NCBI RefSeq assembly: GCF_000013185.1
Contig: NC_007984.1
Coordinates: 30,559-69,525, forward strand
From: Baumannia cicadellinicola str. Hc (Homalodisca coagulata)
GTDB lineage: Bacteria; Pseudomonadota; Gammaproteobacteria; Enterobacterales; Enterobacteriaceae
DNA length: 38,967 nucleotides
Direction of reading: 5' to 3'
This document shows, in pieces, positions 19,743 through 34,900 of the stretch; position 1 is the stretch's first letter, and every line of letters starts with the position of its first letter. Below the pieces are notes generated by a model. That model saw only the letters and a program-made list of their open reading frames with translations. It was not told the DNA's origin and made no database searches. The translations under genes and the position numbers were made by a program.

Positions 19743-20027
19743 TTATGAATCTGTTGACTTTACTGCTTTCCTTAATGTTTTACCTGAAATAAATGTAGGT
19801 ACATTCACAGCAGCTATTTTTATCTCTTTGCCAGTTTGTGGATTACGGCCAATACGCTCGCTACGATGATTAATCTTAAAAGTACCAAAACCAACTAATT
19901 GTACGGTATCTCCTCCTCTTAAAGATTCCGTAATTGCTGCTAAGGTAGATTCTAATGCTGACTTAGCCTGTGCTTTAGAAAGATCTGCTTTATCCGAAAT
20001 AACATCAATAAGTTGAGTTTTATTCAT
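19743..20027 (-). CDS. hupA: DNA-binding protein HU-alpha
   Basis: Nucleoid-associated histone-like protein that bends and compacts DNA. The 94-residue product begins [20 protein letters not shown]. It contains the full HU signature [21 protein letters not shown] and the arm sequence [17 protein letters not shown]. HupA rather than HupB is supported by [12 protein letters not shown] and by the position between purHD and thiC, as in E. coli. The C-terminus is four residues longer (KSTDS) than usual. AAGGAT lies upstream of the ATG. Probably the only HU gene, but that cannot be seen from this window. Confidence 0.96.
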   Translation of the reverse strand: MNKTQLIDVISDKADLSKAQAKSALESTLAAITESLRGGDTVQLVGFGTFKINHRSERIGRNPQTGKEIKIAAVNVPTFISGKTLRKAVKSTDS

Positions 20028-20094
20028 ATCTTATCCTTACATTTTTATTGCTTACTAAGCATCTAGTACAACGTATTTTTACGCTAAAAATGAA

Positions 20095-20100
20095 ATTATA
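20095..20100 (-). promoter_or_regulatory. Candidate -10 box of hupA
   Basis: A perfect TATAAT on the minus strand lies 68 bases upstream of the hupA ATG. The -35 region at 17-base spacing is only A-rich, so this is a weak assignment. Confidence 0.35.
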
Positions 20101-23291
<3,191 letters not shown>

Positions 23292-23299
<8 letters not shown>

Positions 23300-24065
23300 C
23301 GATCAAGATTTTTTGCGTTATAGCCGCCAGCTTTTACTAGAAGATATTGGTACTACTGGACAAAAACAGTTGGAAGCAGCTACTGTACTACTAGTAGGCT
23401 TAGGCGGGTTAGGCTCACCAGCATCAATGTATCTTGCTGCGGCTGGTGTTGGTACCTTATTGTTAGCAGATTATGATAATATCCATATTACTAATTTACA
23501 GCGACAAATTCTCTATCGTACTAGAGACATTGGAGAACTAAAAGCAAAGGTTGCACAACAAAACCTCACAGCACTTAATCCGCAAGTACATTATATTCCT
23601 CTAATTAGGAGACTACAAAACTCTACTTGGTTAGATATGCAAGTAAAACGTGCCAACATTGTACTAGATTGTAGCGATAATATGTTGACACGTCATGCCA
23701 TCAATGCTGCTTGTGTACGTTGTAGCATACCGCTAATTAGTGCTAGTGCTGTTGGTTTTAGCGGACAACTAATAGTTTTAACCCCACCTTTTAGTAGCGG
23801 TTGTTATGCGTGTTTATTTCCATCTATACAAGAGAAAGAACATAATTGTCGTACTATCGGTATTCTTGGTCCAGTAGTTGGTATTATGGGAACCATACAA
23901 GCTTTAGAGGCAATAAAATTAATTTGTGGTTTACCGATGGAAACAGTCGGCAAACTATTGTTATTTAATGGTAAAAAACTTCAGTTGCGCGTATTAGCTT
24001 TAAGTATTAATCAGCATTGTCTAATCTGCGCTAATCATACCAGTAGTAATATAGGAAAACTATAA
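23292..24065 (+). CDS. thiF: ThiS adenylyltransferase
   Basis: E1-like enzyme that adenylates the C-terminal glycine of ThiS so that sulfur can be loaded. The nucleotide-binding GLGGLG is at residues 36-41, followed by the helix that contacts substrate and DYDNIHITNLQRQILY with the conserved Arg and Asn. Zinc-binding pairs CYAC and CLIC are both intact, and NCRTIGILGPVVG carries the cysteine proposed to form the link to ThiS. Length 257 versus 251. thiS starts at its last base (TAATG). Confidence 0.96.
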
Positions 24066-24265
24066 TGACTATTATTTTTAATGATCGGCCAATTGAGCTA
24101 GCTACACCCTTAACTTTAATAACGTTACTTAAGCAGCTTAATATAGAGATTTCTGGTTCTGCACTTGCAGTTAATAATACAATTATTACTAGTTCTAACT
24201 GGCTAGAATATCAGGTACAAGATGGAGACGATATCTTACTATTCCAGGCTATTGCTGGAGGATAA
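24065..24265 (+). CDS. thiS: Sulfur carrier protein ThiS
   Basis: Ubiquitin-like carrier that delivers sulfur as a C-terminal thiocarboxylate to ThiG for thiazole formation. The 66-residue protein ends DGDDILLFQAIAGG, keeping the terminal Gly-Gly that ThiF activates. Length equals that of E. coli ThiS. It overlaps thiF by one base and is three bases from thiG, so it is translated as part of the operon. The sulfur donor (IscS/ThiI) must lie elsewhere. Confidence 0.96.
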   Translation: MTIIFNDRPIELATPLTLITLLKQLNIEISGSALAVNNTIITSSNWLEYQVQDGDDILLFQAIAGG

Positions 24266-24268
24266 AAA

Positions 24269-25048
24269 ATGTTTACTCTTGCGGATATTTCTTTTCGTTC
24301 AAGGTTGTTAATGGGTACAGGAAAATTTACAACAAAAGAAATAATGTTACAGGCTATTACTGCAGCTGGTAGTGAGCTAGTAACATTAGCAATGCGTAGA
24401 GTAGATATAAAGGGAGGTAATGATGCTATACTACCTACGTTACGGACAGCAGGTGTTAAGCTATTACCTAACACATCTGGTGCTAAAGACGCCGATGAAG
24501 CATTATTTGTAGCTAGGCTAGCACGCGAAGCAATTGGTACTAATTGGATTAAGTTAGAAATTCACCCTGACATGCAATATTTACTACCAGATCCAGTAGA
24601 AACATTAAAAGCTGCGAGTAAATTAGTCAAGGATGGTTTTGTTGTGCTACCATATTGTAGTGCCGATCCAGTATTATGTCGCCGACTTGAGGAAGTAGGT
24701 TGCGCTGCAGTAATGCCACTAGGATCACCAATAGGCTCAAACCAAGGGCTAAAAACCAAAGATTTCTTACAAATTATCATTGAACAAACACAAGTGCCAG
24801 TAGTGGTTGATGCTGGTATTGGAGCACCTAGTCAAGCGTTAGAAGCACTAGAAATGGGTGCCGATGCTGTGTTAGTTAATACAGCAATTGCAGTAGCACT
24901 AGATCCTGTTGCTATGGCTAGAGCTTTTAGTCTAGCATTAGCAGCAGGTGATTTAGCTAAGTCGGCTGGTTTAGCAGAACGTAGAAAATATGCTAGTGCA
25001 ACTAGTCCATTAACACAATTTTTATCACACTACGAGGTATGTAAATGA
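24269..25048 (+). CDS. thiG: Thiazole synthase
   Basis: Builds the thiazole phosphate from deoxyxylulose-5-phosphate, ThiS thiocarboxylate and dehydroglycine. The Schiff-base lysine is at residue 95 in [11 protein letters not shown]. Other family stretches include [57 protein letters not shown] and [11 protein letters not shown]. Length 259 versus 256. It overlaps thiH by four bases (ATGA), a standard coupling arrangement. Confidence 0.97.
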   Translation: MFTLADISFRSRLLMGTGKFTTKEIMLQAITAAGSELVTLAMRRVDIKGGNDAILPTLRTAGVKLLPNTSGAKDADEALFVARLAREAIGTNWIKLEIHPDMQYLLPDPVETLKAASKLVKDGFVVLPYCSADPVLCRRLEEVGCAAVMPLGSPIGSNQGLKTKDFLQIIIEQTQVPVVVDAGIGAPSQALEALEMGADAVLVNTAIAVALDPVAMARAFSLALAAGDLAKSAGLAERRKYASATSPLTQFLSHYEVCK

Positions 25049-26193
25049 TAACTTTTAGTCAGTGTTGGCAAAAAATAGATTGGAATACAGCTAGTTTACG
25101 TATTCATAGTAAGAGTGAGCAAGACGTAGAACGAGCCCTTAATACTAATAGTCCTAGTACAGAAGATATGATGGCGTTGCTATCGCCATCAGCTAAAAAT
25201 TATCTAGAACCACTAGCACAGCGGGCGCGTTATTTAACGCGTCAGCGTTTCGGTAATACTGTTAACTTTTTTGTACCACTTTATCTATCGAATTTTTGTA
25301 CCAATGAATGTAGTTATTGTGGTTTCTCGATTAGTAATCGTATACAACGTAAAATTCTTGATGAGCAAGAAATTATACAAGAATGCGAAGTAATTAGTGC
25401 CCAAAATGTTGATAATATACTTCTCGTCACTGGAGAACATAAACATAAAGTAGGTATAGAATATTTCCGTCGTTACGTACCAAAAGTACGTAAATATTTT
25501 ACGTACATTATGATGGAAGTACAGCCTCTTTTATCACAAGAGTATGCTGAATTAAAGACACTAGGGTTAAATAGTATTTTAGTTTACCAAGAAACTTATC
25601 ATTTACCAACCTATCAGATTCATCATCTACGTGGTAAAAAACGTGATTTTTTTTGGCGGTTAGAAACTCCTGATCGCATAGCTAGTGTTGGTATAGATAA
25701 AATTGGTTTAGGAGTATTAATAGGACTCTCGCAGGACTGGCGCACTGATTGTTATATGGTAGCCCGGCATCTACTTTATTTACGCAATCACTATTGGCGT
25801 ATTAACTACTCTCTTTCTTTTCCCCGACTTCGTCCTTATCCTGGACAAGGAGTAATACCTTCATCTTTAATTGATGAAGCTCAGTTATTACAAGTTATGT
25901 GTGCCTTTCGTTTATTTGCTCCTGAAGTAGAAATTTCTCTTTCTACTAGAGAGTCTCCATATTTCCGTGATCATATTGTACCAATCGTAGTAAATAGTGT
26001 CAGTGCGGGTTCAAAAACACAACCAGGTGGTTATGCTAGTGAAAAACCGGAATTAGAACAGTTTTTACCATCAGATAATCGTTCTATGCAAGAAGTAGCG
26101 CAAGCATTTATCCATGCTGGGCTACAACCTATATGGAAAGATGGACTAGAAAAGCCATTTGTTTGTTCACCTACAACGACAAAAAAATATTAA
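25045..26193 (+). CDS. thiH: 2-iminoacetate synthase (tyrosine lyase)
   Basis: Radical-SAM enzyme that splits tyrosine to give dehydroglycine for ThiG. The CxxxCxxC cluster motif is intact at C85, C89 and C92 ([12 protein letters not shown]). [22 protein letters not shown] and KTQPGGYA match the family. Length 382 versus 377 in E. coli. Last gene of the operon; its need for tyrosine links it to the shikimate genes nearby. It converges on mreD, with small hairpins between. Confidence 0.96.
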   Translation: MITFSQCWQKIDWNTASLRIHSKSEQDVERALNTNSPSTEDMMALLSPSAKNYLEPLAQRARYLTRQRFGNTVNFFVPLYLSNFCTNECSYCGFSISNRIQRKILDEQEIIQECEVISAQNVDNILLVTGEHKHKVGIEYFRRYVPKVRKYFTYIMMEVQPLLSQEYAELKTLGLNSILVYQETYHLPTYQIHHLRGKKRDFFWRLETPDRIASVGIDKIGLGVLIGLSQDWRTDCYMVARHLLYLRNHYWRINYSLSFPRLRPYPGQGVIPSSLIDEAQLLQVMCAFRLFAPEVEISLSTRESPYFRDHIVPIVVNSVSAGSKTQPGGYASEKPELEQFLPSDNRSMQEVAQAFIHAGLQPIWKDGLEKPFVCSPTTTKKY

Positions 26194-26202
26194 ATTAATA
26201 AT

Positions 26203-26242
26203 TGCTACTTTTAGGTAGCATAAAAGTTCTTATATAAAGAAC
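26203..26242. terminator. Paired hairpins ending the thi operon and mreBCD
   Basis: Hairpin one has 6-bp arms TGCTAC (26203-26208) and GTAGCA (26215-26220) and is followed by TAAAAG. Hairpin two has GTTCTT (26226-26231) and AAGAAC (26237-26242). They lie between the convergent thiH and mreD. U-runs are weak, so this is positional evidence. Confidence 0.45.
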
Positions 26243-26253
26243 ACGCAATATTT

Positions 26254-26730
26254 TTAGCTTGTGATTTTACGCATAATACATAAAACTAAAGGCCATGCTA
26301 TACCATCTACTATGCTACTAGATAAAATTCCTGTTTGCCATGAATTACTTAGTAATAAATAATTAGTAATATTTACTATGAATTTAGCAATTGCTGAAGC
26401 CAATATTATAATAATTACTTGTTGATAAATATTTTTATTCCGAAAAAATTTAATTTTTATAAAAACTATATATATAATTATACTAATTAATAGAGGATGT
26501 ATACCTAATTTTGATCCTCGTATCAAATCAACAATAATACTTATTAAAAATACTATTCCCACATGTATTCGATTTTGTCGCACCATAACCCAATAAATTA
26601 GTAATAAATTGAGCCAAGATGGCCAAAATAAATTAATAGGTTTGTTACATGGTATGATTGGTAATATGATGATAATAAAAAAAAAGAATAACCATATAAC
26701 CCAGTTATATTGACGATAAAATCGTGTCAT
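26254..26730 (-). CDS. mreD: Rod-shape determining protein MreD
   Basis: Small polytopic inner-membrane partner of MreC in the elongasome that directs side-wall synthesis. Five or six hydrophobic segments cover almost the whole 158 residues (162 in E. coli). Recognisable points are FWPSWLNLLLIYWVM and GSKLGIHPLLIS-type loops with the conserved Asp in VDLIRGSKLG. The sequence is heavily biased to Ile, Phe and Asn. Last gene of mreBCD but separated from mreC by 158 bases. Confidence 0.92.
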   Translation of the reverse strand: MTRFYRQYNWVIWLFFFFIIIILPIIPCNKPINLFWPSWLNLLLIYWVMVRQNRIHVGIVFLISIIVDLIRGSKLGIHPLLISIIIYIVFIKIKFFRNKNIYQQVIIIILASAIAKFIVNITNYLLLSNSWQTGILSSSIVDGIAWPLVLCIMRKITS

Positions 26731-26888
26731 AAATCATGATGTAGCTATTCTGTTTATCACTAGTTTATCACTTAGATCTACTTAGTATGACTTTTATTAG
26801 GTAGTACCAATATATATGATACCTATCATAGTAAATTTAACGAACTTCTTAATAAAACGATACTTATTTAGCTATATTATAGCAGAAT

Positions 26889-27755
26889 TTACTTATTTTT
26901 CCAGAGTAATAGTAGATAATGTAAATGCTGTAGTGTAGCAATAGGTTTCGCTTTAATTAGCATATGAGTACGAGGTAAATCTAACTTTACAGATGAAACA
27001 ACAGCAACTGGATAACCTTCTGGAAATCTACCTCCTAAGCCTGAAGTAACCAATAAGTCTCCAACATGAATATCGATCTTTTCTAGATCTTGAGGTAAAT
27101 ATTCAATCTGTAAATCTGCATTACATCCTTTACCTATTAAGATACCACGTATATTATTACGCAATACTTGGATCGGTATTGCATGGGATGTATCACAAAT
27201 TAGCAAGATACGACTAGTATACTTGCTAGTAGCAATTACTTGTCCTACTATTCCTTGGTCGCTTATTACTGGCTGTCCAATATAAATACCATTATTCCAT
27301 CCTTTATCAATAACTATTTGATTAATATATGGATCTATTTGTAGGGAAATTACCTTTGTCAGAATTGTATGCTCATCATGATGTAATGGAGCTATTAGTA
27401 GTTTCCGCAAAGTAGTATTTTCTTGTTTATAATGCATTAGTAATAATTGTTTACTCTTTTGTAATATTAGCTCCTGACGCAAAGCTCTATTTTCTTGCTT
27501 TAACTTAGCATTTGTTGTAAATATTGTTGATAAATTATCTAATTTTTGCACTGTACTATTGGTAAACAAGTAAATTGGACTTAACACCGTATCCATATAC
27601 ATACGAATAGTAGTAAAACTATCTAGTCTATTATCAACTATGATTAATATGATAGCAACTATCATAGCTAGATATAGTCGCAATGACATAGAATTACCTC
27701 TAATAGGTTTAATAACAGAACGATATTTAAATAAGACTATTCGATTCCAGTTCAT
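26889..27755 (-). CDS. mreC: Rod-shape determining protein MreC (without C-terminal tail)
   Basis: Bitopic inner-membrane protein whose periplasmic domain links MreB filaments to the wall-synthesis machinery. One membrane segment (about 25-43, LRLYLAMIVAIILIIVDN), a coiled coil (about 70-115, KLKQENRALRQELILQKSK) and the beta-barrel domain (VVIDKG-like VIDKGWNNGIYIGQPVISD, LLICDTSHAIPIQVLRN, GDLLVTSGLGGRFPEGYPVAVV) are intact. It stops at LLLLWKNK with 288 residues against 367 in E. coli. The Pro/Gln/Ala-rich tail is gone and 158 noncoding bases follow. The ATG at 27755 adds about 12 residues over the E. coli start, where the equivalent codon is not a start. Confidence 0.94.
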   Translation of the reverse strand: MNWNRIVLFKYRSVIKPIRGNSMSLRLYLAMIVAIILIIVDNRLDSFTTIRMYMDTVLSPIYLFTNSTVQKLDNLSTIFTTNAKLKQENRALRQELILQKSKQLLLMHYKQENTTLRKLLIAPLHHDEHTILTKVISLQIDPYINQIVIDKGWNNGIYIGQPVISDQGIVGQVIATSKYTSRILLICDTSHAIPIQVLRNNIRGILIGKGCNADLQIEYLPQDLEKIDIHVGDLLVTSGLGGRFPEGYPVAVVSSVKLDLPRTHMLIKAKPIATLQHLHYLLLLWKNK

Positions 27756-27789
27756 ATTAATTAGTTATTAAACTCACTAAATATTGTAG

Positions 27790-29188
<1,399 letters not shown>

Positions 29189-29692
29189 ATGTTAGTATCT
29201 TTTATGGGGTGTCGCCAATTGAAGCTAGATAGTAGTATAATTACTGATAAGTTCCATATTTTGCTTCTGAATGGCCCTAATTTAAATTTACTAGGTCACC
29301 GTGAAGTAACAAAGTATGGCTATACCACACTTACGGAAATCGTCAAAGATTTGATTCATATTGCAGCAAATCTTAAAGTAAAACTTTGCCATTTTCAGTC
29401 TAATGCAGAGCACATACTTATTCATCATATACATGAGGCTCGTGGTAAGATAGATTTTATCCTTATCAATCCTGCGGCATTTACTCATACTAGCATTGCC
29501 CTACGTGATGCTTTTTTATCGGTTAATATCCCATTTATCGAGATTCATCTATCTAATATATATGCTCGGGAGCCATTTAGACATTATTCTTATCTATCTG
29601 ATATTGCCGTTGGCGTAATCTGCGGTTTAGGTATTGATGGATATCACTTTGCTTTACATAAAGCGGTTAAACTTCTCTCAAAATCTCATTAA
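29189..29692 (+). CDS. aroQ: 3-dehydroquinate dehydratase, type II
   Basis: Dehydrates 3-dehydroquinate to 3-dehydroshikimate, the step after AroB. Family motifs: [16 protein letters not shown] at the start, then [35 protein letters not shown], and [16 protein letters not shown] with the catalytic His. The homologous N-terminus (usually [11 protein letters not shown]) falls at ATT ACT GAT AAG. No ATG is in register there, so the start is uncertain: ATG 29189, ATG 29204, TTG 29219 or a rare ATT near 29240. The upstream 18 residues have no family match. It heads an aroQ-accB-accC series as in E. coli. Confidence 0.95.
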   Translation: MLVSFMGCRQLKLDSSIITDKFHILLLNGPNLNLLGHREVTKYGYTTLTEIVKDLIHIAANLKVKLCHFQSNAEHILIHHIHEARGKIDFILINPAAFTHTSIALRDAFLSVNIPFIEIHLSNIYAREPFRHYSYLSDIAVGVICGLGIDGYHFALHKAVKLLSKSH

Positions 29693-29713
29693 TTAGAGTA
29701 TGGAACTTCACTT

Positions 29714-30166
29714 ATGGATATTCGTAAGATCAAAAAACTGATTGAACTGATTGAAGAATCTAGCATTTCAGAGTTAAAAATCTCCGAAGGTGAAGAATCA
29801 GTTCGTATTAGTCGTTCTACAGTACAATCAGCCTACCCAATGATACATACTGATGTTCCTATGTCCCAACAACAATTAGGGACAACTGTATCTGACAATT
29901 CAATAGAAACTACAACCGTACCAACGATTAGTACATATCTAGTACGCTCACCAATGGTGGGTATTTTCTATCGAACACCCAGCCCAGAAACAAAACCTTT
30001 CATAGAAGTAGGTAAAAATGTTAACTTAGGTGATACTCTGTGCATTATTGAAGCGATGAAAATCATGAATAGAATTCAATCAGATAAAGCTGGAGTAGTT
30101 AAAGCTATTTTAATAGATGATGGTCAACCAGTTGAATTCGACGAACCACTAATGATCATCGAATGA
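29714..30166 (+). CDS. accB: Biotin carboxyl carrier protein of acetyl-CoA carboxylase
   Basis: Carries biotin between the carboxylase (AccC) and carboxyltransferase (AccA/AccD) in the first step of fatty-acid synthesis. The biotinylated lysine is K116 in [11 protein letters not shown]. The biotinyl domain (about 75-150) has [16 protein letters not shown] and the thumb segment. The N-terminal [20 protein letters not shown] is the usual dimerising part. The middle linker, Pro/Ala-rich in E. coli, is here Thr/Ser/Gln-rich. Length 150 versus 156. accC follows after eight bases. Confidence 0.97.
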   Translation: MDIRKIKKLIELIEESSISELKISEGEESVRISRSTVQSAYPMIHTDVPMSQQQLGTTVSDNSIETTTVPTISTYLVRSPMVGIFYRTPSPETKPFIEVGKNVNLGDTLCIIEAMKIMNRIQSDKAGVVKAILIDDGQPVEFDEPLMIIE

Positions 30167-30174
30167 GGCACTAA

Positions 30175-31524
30175 ATGTTAGATAAAATTGTCATTGCAAA
30201 CCGTGGTGAAATTGCATTACGTATTCTTAGGACATGCAAGGAGCTAAATATTCAAACTGTGGCTGTACATTCAACTATAGATCGAGATCTAAAACACGTG
30301 TTGTTAGCAGATGAAACAATTTGTATTGGACCTCCACCTTCAATAAAAAGTTATCTGAATATTCCTGCTATTATTTCAGCAGCAGAAATTACGGGATCAA
30401 CAGCTATTCATCCAGGGTATGGATTTTTATCTGAGAATGCTGATTTTGCAGAACAAGTTGAACGTTCTGGTTTTATTTTTATTGGTCCGAAGGCAGAAAC
30501 TATTCGTCTTATGGGAGACAAAGTATCAGCAATTAAAACCATGAAAAAAAATGGTATACCCTGTATACCAGGTTCAGATGGACCAGTAAGTGAAGATATG
30601 CATAAAAATCATGCTATTGCTAAACTTATTGGTTATCCTGTCATAATTAAAGCTTCCGGAGGTGGGGGTGGGCGTGGTATGCGTATTGTGTGTAACGATC
30701 AAGATCTGGAATCTTCTATTCGAATTACCCGTGCTGAAGCAAAAGCTGTATTTAGTAATGATATAGTTTATATGGAGAAGTATCTAGAGAACCCTCGACA
30801 CATCGAAATTCAGATTTTAGCAGATAATCAAGGTAACGTAATTTATTTAGCCGATCGTGACTGCTCAATGCAGCGCCGTCACCAAAAAGTTCTAGAAGAA
30901 GCGCCTGCACCAGGTATTACTGATGAGTTACGTCGTTATATTGGAGAACGTTGTGCGAAAGCTTGTATTGAAATAGGCTATCGTGGTGCTGGTACTTTTG
31001 AGTTTCTATATGAAAAAGGTGAGTTTTTTTTCATAGAAATGAATACACGTATTCAAGTTGAACATCCGGTAACTGAAATGATCACTGGTATAGATATAAT
31101 CAAAGAACAGTTACTAATAGCATCAGGTCAACCACTATCTATTACTCAGGATAAAATAAATATATTGGGTCATGCAGTAGAGTGCCGAATTAACGCTGAA
31201 GATCCTAATACTTTCTTGCCTAGTCCTGGCAAGATTACGCGTTTTCATGCTCCAAGTGGCTTTGGCGTTCGTTGGGAGTCACATATTTATGCAAGCTACT
31301 CAGTTCCACCCTATTATGACTCTATGATAGGGAAACTAATTTGTTTTGGCGAGAATAGGAATGTAGCTATTTCGCGCATGAAAAATGCATTAACAGAGCT
31401 AATTATAGATAGCATTAAAACTAATATAGATCTACAATTAAAAATTATTAATGATGAAAACTTCCAAAATGGTGGTACTAATATTCACTATTTAGAAAAT
31501 AAATTAGGAATCCAAAAAACATAA
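30175..31524 (+). CDS. accC: Biotin carboxylase subunit of acetyl-CoA carboxylase
   Basis: ATP-grasp enzyme that carboxylates the biotin on AccB. The 449 residues equal the E. coli length. [19 protein letters not shown] opens the N-domain, [14 protein letters not shown] is the glycine-rich ATP loop, and [18 protein letters not shown] is the active-site stretch. ECRINAEDP is typical of the C-domain. GAGG overlapping the accB stop serves as the ribosome-binding site. yhdT, panF and prmA, which follow in E. coli, are absent. Confidence 0.98.
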   Translation: MLDKIVIANRGEIALRILRTCKELNIQTVAVHSTIDRDLKHVLLADETICIGPPPSIKSYLNIPAIISAAEITGSTAIHPGYGFLSENADFAEQVERSGFIFIGPKAETIRLMGDKVSAIKTMKKNGIPCIPGSDGPVSEDMHKNHAIAKLIGYPVIIKASGGGGGRGMRIVCNDQDLESSIRITRAEAKAVFSNDIVYMEKYLENPRHIEIQILADNQGNVIYLADRDCSMQRRHQKVLEEAPAPGITDELRRYIGERCAKACIEIGYRGAGTFEFLYEKGEFFFIEMNTRIQVEHPVTEMITGIDIIKEQLLIASGQPLSITQDKINILGHAVECRINAEDPNTFLPSPGKITRFHAPSGFGVRWESHIYASYSVPPYYDSMIGKLICFGENRNVAISRMKNALTELIIDSIKTNIDLQLKIINDENFQNGGTNIHYLENKLGIQKT

Positions 31525-31590
31525 TCTAATTCTCTAGTTTAGAGAAATATAGATACATAATCTATTTTATTAAAAAAGATTTATATATAA

Positions 31591-31611
31591 GCTTTCTATA
31601 AAATAGAAAGC
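31591..31611. terminator. Hairpin between convergent accC and marC
   Basis: Perfect 9-bp arms GCTTTCTAT (31591-31599) and ATAGAAAGC (31603-31611) enclose AAA. On the minus strand it is followed within 20 bases by a U-rich tract (CTTTTTTAAT), so it suits marC; on the plus strand it would mark the end of aroQ-accB-accC. Confidence 0.55.
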
Positions 31612-31780
31612 CTGAATTGTTACATAAATTATTTTAATCATTTTGTAATAACAGATATTTAGCAATATCTAATTAAATTAGTAGCTAATACTAAATAGAT
31701 TAAAATTTATATATAGTAAATAACATATTAATTTAATTAAAATTTTTATGAAATATATTATGTTTATATACTATATTACA

Positions 31781-32416
31781 TTAGTAAATAATGCCTTTGA
31801 TACCATTGATAATAAATTGTACTCCCATACATACCAGTAAAAATCCCATTAGTTGTGAAATGACCTTGATACCATTAGTGCCGACAATACGCATGATTAT
31901 GCTAGAACTACGTAGTACACACCATACGATTAAGCTTACCGTAATAAATACTAAAATTGGTGTAATCTTTGTTATCCAAGGTGAAAAACATACATCATGT
32001 TTAAAAGTAGATACCCAACTAATAATCATCGCGATAGTGCCTGGCCCTGTTGTACTAGGCATTGCTAGCGGTACAAAAGCTATGTTAATATTTTTTATCT
32101 TATTGCTATTATTTTTAATTTCATCATTCTGCTCAGGAAATAACATACGAAATCCAAGAAATGAAACAATAAGACCACCAGCAATACGTAAACCTTGGAG
32201 GGAAATACCAAATACATTCATGACTGTAGTACCTGCATAAAAAACTACGATCATGATAAGTAATACATAAAAAGATGTTAGTAGTGACTGCTGATTACGT
32301 TCCTCAGCGGTCATATTTTCACTGAGGCTTAAAAATAATGCTAGGGTTGTTAATGGATTTGCTAAAGGCAACAAAACCATTAAGCCTAGGCCAACAGCCT
32401 TGAATAATTCTAACAT
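31781..32416 (-). CDS. marC: MarC-family integral membrane protein
   Basis: Polytopic inner-membrane protein of unknown function (once wrongly linked to antibiotic resistance). About six hydrophobic segments in 211 residues. The sequence follows E. coli MarC rather than its paralogue Yhg[73 protein letters not shown] and [22 protein letters not shown] lies upstream of the ATG at 32416. It is a lone gene, divergent from prlC across 396 bases. Confidence 0.92.
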   Translation of the reverse strand: MLELFKAVGLGLMVLLPLANPLTTLALFLSLSENMTAEERNQQSLLTSFYVLLIMIVVFYAGTTVMNVFGISLQGLRIAGGLIVSFLGFRMLFPEQNDEIKNNSNKIKNINIAFVPLAMPSTTGPGTIAMIISWVSTFKHDVCFSPWITKITPILVFITVSLIVWCVLRSSSIIMRIVGTNGIKVISQLMGFLLVCMGVQFIINGIKGIIY

Positions 32417-32812
32417 GATGTATGTTTCTCCTAGTCCAATATTTTAATTAGATTCATTATCGTGCAAATTCTTTTCTTTATTCCTTGTAATTTAGGAATA
32501 ATAGTATTGAAGTTTAATTCTCAATAATTCATGGTGGTTTATAGCATTATTCTTCCCTAAAATAGTTACTATTTGGATATCTAACGGTAAAATATAGGCT
32601 AAGTGGTATCGCTAGCAAAAAGGTAAGATGTGTAGTATCATTAGTCTTGATTTTATTGCAAAAAAGAAAACTAAAGCTTGTTATGCTTAGTAAAGCTACT
32701 ATGAACACAAATGTCAATGATGCTAGATATTAATTTCTTTCGATAATAAGAAATCTTATTAACTTGATTTTATTCGCTTTCTCTTAAAATACTAAATTAA
32801 AATATACCTACT
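32417..32812. other. Gene-free region between divergent marC and prlC
   Basis: I see no gene, RNA or clear structure in these 396 bases. E. coli has rsmJ next to prlC; I found no recognisable trace. Confidence 0.5.
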
Positions 32813-34900
32813 ATGAAGAACTATTGTTTTGTCCCGCCTTTATTACCTTTATTTTCTGTTATCAGTTCTGAAAATATAGTCCCGGCTGTTAAAGAAGCAT
32901 TAGACTATTGCCGTAATACTATTGAGCAAGTAACAGGTAATCATTCTGTTGCTTTTAACTGGGAGAATCTTTGTCAGCGAATAGCAGATGCTGATAACTA
33001 TTTAAGCCATGTTTGGTCGCCAGTTAATCATTTAAATGCAGTTAATAATAATCCTGAAATACGTGCTGCTTATGAAGAAAGTATAACGCTATTATCAGCA
33101 TATAGCACTTGGGTAGGACAACATAAAGACCTATACAATGCTTATTGTAGTTTAAGTGATAGTGATGAATATAAAATGCTAAGCATAGCACAAAAACAGG
33201 CATTAGATAATACATTACGCTCTTTTAAGCTGTCTGGTATTAACCTTATAACAGAAAAACAGCAGCGTTACGGACAGATTATTGCTCGACTATCTAATTT
33301 AGAGTCAAATTATAGCAATAACGTACTAGATGCTACTATGGGATGGAATAAGCTGATTACGAATAAAGATCTGTTATCTGGAATACCAGATAGTGGACTA
33401 GCTGCTGCTCGTGCTAATGCTGAGTTACACGCACAGGAAGGTTGGTTACTTACCCTAGATATTCCTTGTTATCTATTAGTTATAACTTACTGTGATAATA
33501 GTATCTTACGTGAGGAATTATACCGAGCTTATAACACACGTGCATCAGATCAAGGACCAAATGCTGGCAAATGGGATAATGGACCTATAATACAAGAAAT
33601 ACTATCGTTACGCAATGAATTAGCAAATATTCTTGGATTTAATAATTATGCGGAACAATCCTTAGTTACTAAAATGGCAAGAGATCCTCAAGAAGTACTC
33701 GATTTTCTCCATAATCTCGCCAAACTTGCTTTTGCTCAGGGAGAACAAGAACTAGCACAGTTATGTAAATTTGCAAAAACCAAATTCAATCATGATAAAT
33801 TAGAACCATGGGATATCGCTTATTATAGTGAAAAACAAAAACAAAGCTTATTTTCTATCAATGATGAACAATTACGTCCTTATTTTCCTGAATCACAGGT
33901 TCTGAGTGGTTTATTTGAAATAGTAAAACGTGTTTATGGTATCAGAATAGTAGAACGTAAAAATGTTGATGTTTGGCATTTAGATGTTCGCTTTTTTGAT
34001 GTATTTGATGAACTAGGAGAACTACGTGGTAGTTTTTATTTAGACTTATATATTCGTGATAATAAACGTTCTGGTGCTTGGATGGATGAATGTATTAGTA
34101 TGATGCGTAAAGCCGATGGTACGTTACAAAAACCAGTTGCTTATTTAACCTGTAATTTTCATCGTCCTGTTAATGGAAAACCTTCATTATTAACCCATAA
34201 TGAAGTTACCACATTATTTCATGAATTTGGTCATGGCATACATCATATGCTAACTATCATAGAAACTCCAGGAGTATCTGGTATTAATGGGGTTCCTTGG
34301 GATGCAGTAGAGTTACCTAGTCAATTTATGGAAAATTTTTGCTGGCAACCTGAAGCATTACATTTAATTTCTGGCCATTATGAAACTAAGAAACCTTTAC
34401 CAACAGCAATAATAAATAAATTATTAAAAGTAAAAAATTACCAAGCTGCATTAGGTTTATTACGTCAAGTAGAATTAAGTCTTTTTGATTTTTATATGCA
34501 TTATCTGTTCCATCCTTCTGATGGAATAAACGTATTAGAAATACTAGCTAAAGTAAAAAAACAAGTATCAGTATTACCTAACGTTGAGTGGACACGCTTT
34601 CCAAATACTTTTAGCCATGTATTTTCTGGGGGTTATGCTGCTGGTTATTATAGCTATTTATGGGCCAATGTACTCGCTGCTGATGCTTGGTCGCGTCTAG
34701 AGGAGGAAGGAATTTTTAACCAAAAAACGGGTAAGTCTTTTATAGATAATATTCTTTCACGCGGGGGATCTGAAGATCCTATGGTGTTATTTACACGTTT
34801 TAGAGGGCGTAAACCACAGCTAGATGCTATGCTACGCCACTACGGTATTAGTAATATTAGTAATATAGATAAAGATATCAACTCTAATAAGTTAAGCTAA
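32813..34900 (+). CDS. prlC: Oligopeptidase A
   Basis: Cytosolic M3-family zinc metallopeptidase that degrades signal peptides and other short peptides. The HEFGH zinc motif starts at H470 ([13 protein letters not shown]), followed by [22 protein letters not shown] with the third zinc ligand region. [13 protein letters not shown] and RGGSEDPM are further family marks. It has 695 residues (680 in E. coli). The extra C-terminal part after LRHYGIS is a low-complexity tail, [15 protein letters not shown], built on a 9-bp tandem repeat (34847-34864). Its stop overlaps the convergent pitA stop by four bases. Confidence 0.96.
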   Translation: MKNYCFVPPLLPLFSVISSENIVPAVKEALDYCRNTIEQVTGNHSVAFNWENLCQRIADADNYLSHVWSPVNHLNAVNNNPEIRAAYEESITLLSAYSTWVGQHKDLYNAYCSLSDSDEYKMLSIAQKQALDNTLRSFKLSGINLITEKQQRYGQIIARLSNLESNYSNNVLDATMGWNKLITNKDLLSGIPDSGLAAARANAELHAQEGWLLTLDIPCYLLVITYCDNSILREELYRAYNTRASDQGPNAGKWDNGPIIQEILSLRNELANILGFNNYAEQSLVTKMARDPQEVLDFLHNLAKLAFAQGEQELAQLCKFAKTKFNHDKLEPWDIAYYSEKQKQSLFSINDEQLRPYFPESQVLSGLFEIVKRVYGIRIVERKNVDVWHLDVRFFDVFDELGELRGSFYLDLYIRDNKRSGAWMDECISMMRKADGTLQKPVAYLTCNFHRPVNGKPSLLTHNEVTTLFHEFGHGIHHMLTIIETPGVSGINGVPWDAVELPSQFMENFCWQPEALHLISGHYETKKPLPTAIINKLLKVKNYQAALGLLRQVELSLFDFYMHYLFHPSDGINVLEILAKVKKQVSVLPNVEWTRFPNTFSHVFSGGYAAGYYSYLWANVLAADAWSRLEEEGIFNQKTGKSFIDNILSRGGSEDPMVLFTRFRGRKPQLDAMLRHYGISNISNIDKDINSNKLS

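Noticed and set aside
31781..32416. YhgN, the MarC paralogue
   Set aside because: The N-terminus and several internal stretches match MarC much better than YhgN.
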